Shown piece after piece: positions 1-10,375 of a stretch of 64,000 bases of DNA (the stretch's first letter is position 1; each line of letters begins with the position of its first letter). The stretch is from Amia ocellicauda (taxonomy: Eukaryota; Chordata; Actinopteri; Amiiformes; Amiidae), in assembly GCF_036373705.1 (NCBI RefSeq), contig NC_089852.1:1188501-1252500 (forward strand), written 5' to 3'. The position numbers were made by a program, and so were the translations under genes. A model generated the notes under the pieces. The model searched no databases, was not told the origin of the DNA, and was given only the letters and a program-made list of their open reading frames with translations.

Positions 1-204
1 TTTTAATATCAATTTTCTACTGTATTTTCCCGATTTTAAAATATAACATGTATATTACTTTTAAAATAGCATTATATCATATGCTTCACAGTATTATTAA
101 ATTTTACTATTTCTAATTATAATATGATTAGCAGAGTTAATACCATCTGTGATGTGACTTGCGCTCTCTACGGTCACTAATCTGTTCAATTTGGTCTCCC
201 ACAG

Positions 205-246
205 TCGCAGGCCGCGGTGGACATTCAAACACTGGCTATGTTCGTG
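205..246 (+). CDS. itih: ITIH linker exon, 42 nt, phase 1-1
   Basis: The exon is bounded by a CCCACAG acceptor and a GTGAGT donor. It begins with two bases completing a codon and ends with one base. The frame is open and reads [13 protein letters not shown], a Gly-rich linker. Phase and setting match the five smaller exons downstream. No homologue is recognisable from such a short peptide, so this exon rests on splice sites and phase alone. Confidence 0.5.
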
Positions 247-3200
247 GTGAGTCTCACCAGCTTTTTTTCCTCGCTGGATTTACAGTTGTCTGAACGCCAC
301 TTGGTGACTTTAAAATGATGAACATAGAGGCTCACAGGTGGTGAATGCGATGAATATAACCATAAAGAGCTTTTTTCAATACTACAACAGCAAGAGGTCA
401 ATAAAGGAGGAAGTGAAACAGATAAAGGGCAAAAATGGAGGTATCTTGGAAAATGAACAAGATGTGGCAAATGTTCTAAATGAGTATTTCACAGAGGTTT
501 TTACAAAAGAAAAGACAGATAACATGCCACAGGTTAACAATCAGTCCAGTCAAACCCTAAGAGAGACCAGGATAAAGGAGGAGGAGGTACTAAAGGCACT
601 AGCAGAATTAAAAACAAACAAATCACCTGGGCCAGATGGGATATTTCCAACAGTACTTAAAGAAATGAGGGAAATTATTTATAGGCCGCTAACTCAAATA
701 TTCCAAATGACACTTAGAACAGGGGATGTGCCAACTGACTGGAAGACAGCAAATGTCATACCAATCCACAAGAAAGAGGACAAAACTGAGCCAGGAAATT
801 AAAGACCAATCAGTCTCACCTGCATCACCTGTGAAATGTTGGAAAAAATGATTAGACAGAAAATAGAGGAGCATCTTAATGAAAACCATATTCTTGGAGA
901 TAGTCAACATGGGTTTAGACGAGGCAGATCATGTCTTACTAATTTATTAGGGTGTCGGTTAGAGGAGTTGCTTCTAACTGGAGTGAGGTTGTTAGTGGAG
1001 TTCCACAGGGATCAGTACTCAGGCCTGTGCTTTTTCTAATATATATTAATGATCTGGACTGTGGGATAGTTAGCAAACTTGTCACATTTGCAGATGATAA
1101 TAAAATAGGTGGCTCAGCAGATACAATCTCGGCAGCACAGGCTATTCAAAGGGATTCAGATAATATTCAGTTGTGGGCAACACCTGGCAGATGAAATTCA
1201 ATGTGGACAAGTGCAAGGTAATACATGCAGGTAACAAAAATGTCCACTATAATGACACTATGGGAGGAACGGATCTAGATGAAGTAACGCATGAGAAAGA
1301 CCTAGGAGTCTATGTGGACTCCTCACTTTCTCCATCCAAACAATGTGGGGAAGCAATAAAAAGGCAAACAGGATGTTAGGGTATACAGTGAGGGAAAAAA
1401 GTATTTGATCCCCTGCTGATTTTGTACGTTTGCCCACTGACAAAGAAATGATCAGTCTATAATTTGAATGGTAGGTGTATTTTAACATTGAGAGACAGAA
1501 CAACAACAAAAAAATCCAGAAAAACGCATTTCAAAAAAGTTATAAATTGATTTGCATGTTAATGAGGGAAATAAGTATTTGACCCCTTCGACATAGTACT
1601 TGGTGGCAAACCCCTTGTTGGCAATCACAGAGGTCAGACGTTTCTTGTAGTTGGCCACCAGGTTTGCACACATCTCAGGAGGGATTTTGTCCCACTCCTC
1701 TTTGCAGATCCTCTCCAAGTCATTAAGGTTTCGAGGCTGACGTTTGGCAACTCGAACCTTCAGCTCCCTCCACAGATTTTCTATGGGATTAAGGTCTGGA
1801 GACTGGCTAGGCCACTCCAGGACCTTAATGTGCTTCTTCTTGAGCCACTCCTTTGTTGCCTTGGCTGTGTGTTTTGGGTCATTGTCATGCTGGAATACCC
1901 ATCCACAACCCATTTTCAATGCCCTGGCTGCGGGAAGGAGGTTCTCACCCAAGATTTGACGGTACATGGCCCCGTCCATCGTCCCTTTGATGCGGTGCAG
2001 TTGTCCTGTCCCCTTAGCAGAAAAACACCCCCAAAGCATAATGTTTCCACCTCCATGTTTGACGGTGGGGATGGTGTTCTTGGGGTCATTCCTCCTCCTC
2101 CAAACACGGCGAGTTGGGTTGATGCCAAAGAGCTCGATTTTGGTCTCATCTGACCACAACACTTTCACCCAGTTCTCCTCTGAATCATTCAGATGCTCAT
2201 TGGCAAACTTCAGACGGGCCTGTACATGTGCTTTCTTGAGCAGGGGGACCTTGTGGGCGCTGCAGGATTTCAGTCCTTCACGGCATAGTGTGTTACCAAT
2301 TGTTTTCTTGGTGACTATGGTCCCAGCTGCCTTGAGATCATTAACAAGATTCTCCTGTGTAGTTCTGGGCTGATTCCTCACCGTTCTCATGATCATTGAA
2401 ACTCCACGAGGTGAGATCTTGCATGGAGCCCCAGATCGAGGGAGACTGACAGTTATTTTGTGTTTCTTCCATTTGCGAATAATCGCACCAACTGTTGTCA
2501 CCTTCTCACCAAGCTGCTTGGCGATGGTCTTGTAGCCCATTCCAGCCTTGTGTAGGTCTACAATCTTGTCCCTGACATCCTTGGACAGCTCTTTGGTCTT
2601 GGCCATGGTAGAGAGTTTGGAATCTGATTGATTGATTGCTTGTGGACAGGTGTCTTTTATACAGGTAACGAGCCGAGATTAGGAGCACTCCCGAGTGCTC
2701 CTAATCTCAGCTCGTTACCTGTATAAAAGACACCTGGGAGCCAGAAATCTTGCTGATTGATAGGGGATCAAATACTTATTTCCCTCATTCAAATGCAAAT
2801 CAATTTATAACTTTTTTGAAATGCGTTTTTCTGGATTTTTTTGCTGTTATTCTGTCTCTCACTGTTAAAATACACCTACCATTAAAATGATAGACTGATC
2901 ATTTCTTTGTCAGTGGGCAAACGTACAAAATCAGCAGGGGATCAAATACTTTTTTCCCTCACTGTACATTCAAACATACATGCACACATACATACTAAAC
3001 ATGTATAAATACATACATACATACATACATACATACATACTAAACACGTAGAAATGCATACATAGATACATATATAAATATATACACACATACATACATG
3101 TATAAATACATAAATACATAAACACATAAACAGCACCGCTTTGTTATGATAGTTTCTAAAATAGTTTCCCAGAAGAGGTAATTCTGTTCTCTGTTTTGTT

Positions 3201-5251
3201 CCTCAGCAAACTTCCCTCTTCCAGACTCAGGTGAGAAACTTTTCCTTCTGTTATTTAACTAATTAAGGAGACAGACAGTGAGAAAATCAGTACAGCATAG
3301 ACAGAAAAGGTTCAGACACACAGAGAGAGAGAGCTCTTGGGAATAGTGTAGTGGACTACACCCTCATTGACATGGACCCCTCCTTCATTATTATTATTAT
3401 TATTTGTATTTCTTGGCAGACGCCCTTATCCAGGGCGACTTACAACATAAGCGCAAAACAAAGTGTAAATATACAGTTAAGTACAAGGCATCAAACATTA
3501 CAAATCCAAATTTACATTAAACAAAGCAATTCAAGATATAATACATTTTACAACTTCCAATTTACACAGGCAAGTGCAGTAAGTGAGGTCCTACATCCTG
3601 GACGGTAAAAGCTAAGTGCCTTCAAGATGTAAGGTCACAGTCGAGTGCTATGGGAAAGGGAGCAAGGAGGAAAACAATCAAGAACACGAGAAGCATGATA
3701 AAATGCTATGAAGTGCTATCTAACGGGGATTAAAAGGACTAATATTACAAGTACTGTCTTAAAAGATGCGTCTTGAGTAAGCACTGGAAGGAGGTCAAGG
3801 ACTCTGCTGTTTTGACTTCGGTGGGCAGGTCGTTCCACCATTTAGTGGCCAGGGATGAGAAGGAGCAGCTCTGGAGGAAGGAGAGTGGAGAGGAGTTAGA
3901 GTTAGTCTTCTGGCACCAGAAAAGCACAGTGATCTGGAGGGGATGTATGGAGAGACGAGGGACTGAAGGTAGCTTGGTGCAGTGTGGTCGAGACAGCGGT
4001 AGGTGAGGGTCAATGTGCATTCACTGTCAGGCAGCAAACCTCCCTATCAGACCACTGTGTTCCTGAAGAGAAGAAGTCAGGCCAGCAACACACAGACAGC
4101 CCAGTAAGCTGTACATCCTTAATCAAACATACAGATGGGCTCCTAACAGCACAGAGGAATTTAACAAAGCAATCAGTTCCACAGAAATAACCGACATCAA
4201 CACTTTCCTCAGCTCACAGTGCCAGCCTGATGTGACAGGATTAAATATGGCCATTAATGATATCAATTAAATATTTCAAATCACAGCCAAAATGGCAAAT
4301 CTTAAAAAGACAAAGAAAAAGATAAACCAGAATCACAAACACACACAGACATGGTTTGATGATGAGTGTAAATCAATATGAACAAATTTAAGGCACCTAT
4401 CCAATCAAAAACACCATCAACCACAAGACACAGAACTACGCCAGCAGTACTGTGAGACCCTAAAACACTACAAACACACCCTTAAAAAGAAAAAACGGAA
4501 ACACACAAACAAAACACTCTTATGTTCTGCAGTATCATTAACGCCCGGATACTGGCCTTCCTCACCACACAGGGTCCTGAGTCAGAGTCAGATTGGCTTC
4601 CTCCCAAAACACTGCACCACTGATCATATCTACACCCCACACACCCTCATAGACACATGTCCACCATAAAAGTAAAGGCAAAATCTTTGCCTGTTTCATT
4701 GATTTCAAAAAGGCATTTAATTCCATTCGGCACGAGGGACTTTATTACAGAATTCTTCAAAGTGGTGTCGGGGGTAAAGTCTATGATATTTAATGACTTC
4801 TAAGCCAATTTAAACCACTACGGCCCCAGCAATAGTTGGTAAATGTTCAACGCACCTGTCCTGTTGTTCTTCCTTTCGTGGCTCAGTCAGTGTTCCATTC
4901 CTAAAGACGCCGTCTTTCTTTTAGTAAACATCACTTGCAATGAATTTGTACAATCCGTAATTCATTGTGATATAATCGAAGAAAACGTAAGTAAATATAT
5001 AAATAAAGATAAGAGGAGAAGGAGAAGGATAGAGTTTTAGAGTAGGAGACAAGAGGTTAAAAAACTGTAGCTTCCACTACTGCTAGGCCTGCCATGATTC
5101 ACTTCTCCCCATTACTTCCTCATATGGGCTTGGCTTCCCAAAATACTGGGTGTGGTCAAGCTGTCACTCATCTCCAGCAGCGAGTGTCCAGATAATAATT
5201 AATCAACAAATGGGAAGCAAAAGCCCATCAAAATATAGTTCATAACAACAT

Positions 5252-5328
<77 letters not shown>

Positions 5329-8300
5329 TCACCTAAAGGATTATTAGGAACACCTGTTCAATTTCTCATTAATGCAATTATCTAACCAACCAATCACATG
5401 GCAGTTGCTTCAATGCATTTAGGGGTGTGGTCCTGGTCAAGACAATCTCCTGAACTCCAAACTGAATGTCTGAATGGGAAAGAAAGGTGATTTAAGCAAT
5501 TTTGAGCGTGGCATGGTTGTTGGTGCCAGACGGGCCGGTCTGAGTATTTCACAATCTGCTCAGTTACTGGGATTTTCACGCACAACCATTTCTAGGGTTT
5601 ACAAAGAATGGTGTGAAAAGGGAAAAACATCCAGTATGCGGCAGTCCTGTGGGCGAAAATGCCTTGTTGATGCTAGAGGTCAGAGGAGAATGGGTCGACT
5701 GATTCAAGCTGATAGAAGAGCAACTTTGACTGAAATAACCACTCGTTACAACCGAGGTATGCAGCAAAGCATTTGTGAAGCCACAACACGTACAACCTTG
5801 AGGCGGATGGGCTACAACAGCAGAAGACCCCACCGGGTACCACTCATCTCCACTACAAATAGGAAAAAGAGGCTACAATTTGCACAAGCTCACCAAAATT
5901 GGACAGTTGAAAACTGGAAAAATGTTGTCTGGTCTGATGAGTCTCGATTTCTGTTGAGACATTCAGATGGTAGAGTCAGAATTTGGCGTAAACAGAATGA
6001 GAACATGGATCCATCATTCCTTGTTACCACTGTGCAGGCTGGTGGTGGTGGTGTAATGGTGTGGGGGATGTTTTCTTGGCACACTTTAGGCCCCTTAGTG
6101 CCAATTGGGCATCGTTTAAATGCCACGGCCTACCTGAGCATTGTTTCTGACCATGTCCATCTCTTTATGACCACCATGTACCCATCCTCTGATGGCTACT
6201 TCCAGCAGGATAATGCACCATGTCACAAAGGTCGACTCATTTCAAATTGGTTTCTTGAACATGACAATGAGTTCACTGTACTAAACTGGCCCCCACAGTC
6301 ACCAGATCTCAACCCAATAGAGCATCTTTGGGATGTGGTGGAACGGGAGCTTCGTGCCCTGGATGTGCATCCCACAAATCTCCATCAACTGCAAGATGCT
6401 ATCCTATCAATATGGGCCAACATTTCTAAAGAATGCTTTCAGCACCTTGTTGAATCAATGCCACGTAGAATTAAGGCAGTTCTGAAGGCGAAAGGGGGTC
6501 AAACACAGTATTAGTATGGTGTTCCTAATAATCCTTTAGGTGAGTGTATATATATAAATAATTATTTGTACACATTTGGCTCCTACAGATATAATAACAT
6601 CAATGTGCAGTAAAAATTGGCAATGAAAGAACAGAGTTCTTCACTCAGGGGCGGGGAGTGAGGCAGGTCTGCAGTCTGAGCCCAACACTGTTCAACATCT
6701 ACAGTACATCAACGAGTTGGCAACAGTGTTGGAGCGGTCTGATGCCCCTGGCCTCACCCTAAATGACACCGAAGTCAAGTTCCTGCTCTATGCAGACTTC
6801 AACAGAACCGGGCCCTGCTAGAGCAGTACTGTCAGTCCTGGGTCCTGGCAGTAAACATGAAGATAAAAATAATGATCTTTCAAAAAAAGGCCAGACCTCA
6901 GGGAAACAAATACCACTTCACTGTAGGCAACACTGCTCTAGAGCACACCTTAGACTACACTCACCTGGGCCTGACTCAGGGGCTTTAACCTGGCAGTGAA
7001 GGCACTCAAAGACAAAGCAAGAAGAGCTTTCTACGCAATCAGAAGAAGATTCTATAACATTAATATTCCAGTCAAAATCTGGCTCAAACTAACTGACAGT
7101 GTGATCCAGCCCATTGCGCTGTACGGTAGTGAAGTATGGGGTCCACTCAGTCAACACTCCAGTACTAGGCTCTCCAAACCCAAGAGCTCAGCCCTGAAAA
7201 GAGTCCCCTGAGTCAGCTGGCCCTGAAGCTCACGGCACTGACCCCCGCTAATACTGCGAACAGAGACCAGCTTCAGGTCAGCACTGCTTACCTGCCCCCA
7301 ATCAGAGTCAACCAAATCATAAATATAACCAAAACCTCCTCTCTGGAACATTGGGACAATGAAACTAAACCCCAAAGTAAACTGGATTGCTATCAGGCCC
7401 TAAACAGAGAGTCCAACCTGGCAGAGTCTCTCTTCACTGTCAGAGATACGAAGCAGAGACGGATCCTGACCCAGTACAGGCTCAGTGACCACAGCCTGGC
7501 CAGAGAGACGGGCCGACACAGGCAGAGCTGGCTGCCCAGAGAGGAGCGGCGCTGTGGTCACTGCGAGACAGGAGAGGTCCAGACAGAGAGGACAGTGTGG
7601 TCACTGAGAGACGGGAGAGGTGGACACAGAGATGTACTTCTTCCTGCACTGCAGTAAATATGCCCAAATAAGGGACACATTCTTTAATAAAATAATAAAG
7701 GCCCACCCAATTTTTGGGGAGGGACACACAGCCCCCAGTATGTCGCTGCTGCCACAGCCTGAGGTGACACACGAACAGCAGCTGTAGAGGAAGTGTAAAT
7801 ACTCGTTTGTAATGTATGTCCTTGTATTTCTGTGTTTGAAATCAAATCAAAAGTAATCTGAAAATAGTAAATCTATTTTCTTTCTTTCAAATAATTTATA
7901 TTTTATTTATTTTAGTTTTTTCTGTACTTTAATACATTGTGATAATTATAGTATTTATTTTCCATATATGTATTTATGTCCAATTGCTTTGACAATACAA
8001 ATGTGTTCAGCGTGTCAATAAAGCACATTACATTGAAATTGAATTGAATTGAGAGACAGGGAGAGGGAGAGAGAGAGACACACAGAGAGAGAAAGAGACA
8101 CAGATAACAGAGACAGACAGAGAGAGAGTGAAATACTGTGTGAGTTTATCAGTGTCTGAGATCTAATCCAATTTTCTATTTTGTCCCCAAGAATACCACT
8201 TGTATTCAGGTAAGAGACTTCATCCCTGTTGTCTTGTGAAGCACAGTGCCGTTCAGTTGAGTGAAACATGAGTACAGTCCAGTGCAGTATAATATAATAC

Positions 8301-9413
8301 GGTATAGGTGCAGTATAATATGGTACAATACAGTGCAGAATCATAGAGTATATTTTGTAGTGTAGTATAGTGTAGTTCAGTGCAGTATAAAATAGTACAA
8401 CAGTATAGTATAGTGCAGTATACTACAGTATAGTTCAGTGCAGTATAATACAGTATACTATGGTAAAATACACTATAGTATAGTGTAATTCAGTGCAGTA
8501 TAAAATAGCACAACAGTATAGTTCAGTGCAGTATACTACAGTATAGTTCATTGAAGTAAAATACAGTACAGTATAGTGCAGTGCAGTATAAAACAGTATG
8601 GATAATGTGGACAGAAATCCTGTTCCGCATGTCAGTATTCTGCCCTGCAGGCAGATCCGTGTATCGGAGCCCATTCTCCTAGTTCACATAGTGCTCTGGT
8701 GAGGCTCACAGACTCCATATCCGTGCTGCGGCGCTGTTACTGTGTGTTTCTTGGAAAGTGTGTGTTTTACATGGGCCTAGGAAAAGCCCTTCTGATAAAT
8801 ACATACATACATACTATACATGTATAAATAAATACATACATACATACTATATATGTATAAATACATACATACACACATACATACTATACATGTATAAATA
8901 CATACATACACACATACATACTATACACGTATAAATACATAAACAGTGCCGCTTTGTTATGATAGTTTCTAGAATAGTTTCCCAGAAGAGGTAATTCTGT
9001 TCTCTGTTTTGTTCCTCAGGACCCCGCCCTTTTCCTGACCCAAGTGAGAAACTTTTTTCTTGTGAAGCACAGTGCCGTCCAGCAGAGTGAAACATAAGTA
9101 CAGTCCAGTGCAGTATAATACAGTATAATGCAGTATACTATGGTACAATACAGTGCAGTATAATACAGTATAGTGCAGTATACTATGTTACAATACAGTG
9201 CAGTATAATACAGCATAGTACAGTGCAGTATAATATAATACAGTATAATGCAGTATACTATGGTACAATACAGTGCAGTATAATACAGTATAGTTCAGTG
9301 CAGGAAGAGGCAGATTAACACAATGAGAGAGATATCACAATTGAGGAGAGATATCAGGGGAGTTCATCAGTGTCTGAGATGTAATCCAGTTTTCTACATG
9401 TGTATATGTACAG

Positions 9414-9454
<41 letters not shown>

Positions 9455-10283
9455 TGATCTTCTCTGAGAGAATAAGAGTTGATCTGAAGTGTTGAAGTGA
9501 ATTCACACGAGTCAAGTCAGTCGTTTCTCTGGCTCTAAACAGACGTGTCTCAGAGGAGGCTTCATTCGATGTGATATTTTCTTCCTCAGGGATCTTGGAT
9601 CATCCACCAGGTGAGAAATGTCAGCCCTCCTTCACTGCGCCCACAGACAGGCGCTGAGACAAGACACGAGCCAGGCTGGCACTGCACTACCCTGCCACCC
9701 CGAGACCCCCACAGCGCAGCGCTGCTCTCAGCACCCTTGACAGCGTAGCCACCACACCGTGCAGTATATTACAGTACAATGCAGTACAGTGCAGTATATG
9801 ACAGTACAATGCAGTGCAGTATAATGTACTACATTGTGGTATAATATAATACAGAATAATTTAGTGCAGTATAATAGTACAGCAGTATAGTAAAATGTAG
9901 TGCAGTATAATACAGTATAATTCAGTGCAGGAAGAGGCAGATGAACACAACGAGAGAGCGGTGGTGGAGAGAGAGACAGAGATGGCAGGAAGTTACTTTT
10001 GAAAGAGAAAAGGTTCAGAGAGAGAGAGAGGGAGAAAAGGAGAGATTAGGGGAGTTATACCATTTTGTCCAGTGTTTTTTGGTCCTCAATTTCCTAAGTT
10101 TTTGTAAAAATTGCTCCTGAGCCTCAACTAGTATATTCTTAAAATATACCCATCCATTTTCAACTGACTCTGTATCCAGTGTGCTCCAGTCTACCTCTTC
10201 TAAGTGCCGCCTCATACCTTCAAGGTTTGCTTTTCTAAAATTGTAGACCATTGTGTTAGACTTGGACCTTGTTTTTTGAGAGA

Positions 10284-10375
<92 letters not shown>

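Larger units (their letters stand above)
1386..2964 (-). mobile_element. Tc1-like DNA transposon, complete, long terminal inverted repeats
   Basis: The element is bounded by TA dinucleotides (1384-1385 and 2965-2966), the Tc1/mariner target duplication. Terminal inverted repeats are about 210 bp. Each holds an outer copy of the motif beginning CAGTGAGGGAAAAAAGTATT and an inner copy (near 1565 and 2785), the IR/DR arrangement known from Sleeping Beauty-type elements. It contains one uninterrupted transposase gene. It is inserted in a LINE copy, so it is younger than that copy. Confidence 0.93.
4055..8056 (+). mobile_element. Decayed non-LTR retrotransposon (clade unassigned), interrupted by a Tc1 element
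   Basis: Scattered pieces of one ORF2-like protein lie in order: TWFDDECKS and [10 protein letters not shown] (about 4350-4420), a piece with [20 protein letters not shown] (about 4540-4600), [18 protein letters not shown] sequence (about 6660-6700), then [20 protein letters not shown] and [11 protein letters not shown] (about 7000-7140). The 3' end is an AT-rich UTR with an (ATTGA)n tail near 8056. Many stops and frame changes make it dead. The stretch 4800-5250 shows no recognisable coding sequence. The element at 5326-6546 is inserted into it. I cannot assign it to a named clade with confidence. Confidence 0.7.

Noticed and set aside
1744..2373. Plus-strand frames across the Tc1 element
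   Set aside because: They are antisense shadows of the intact minus-strand transposase.
8435..9216. Minus-strand tyrosine-rich frames
   Set aside because: Translations of the CAGTATA repeat; the composition is entirely repeat-driven.
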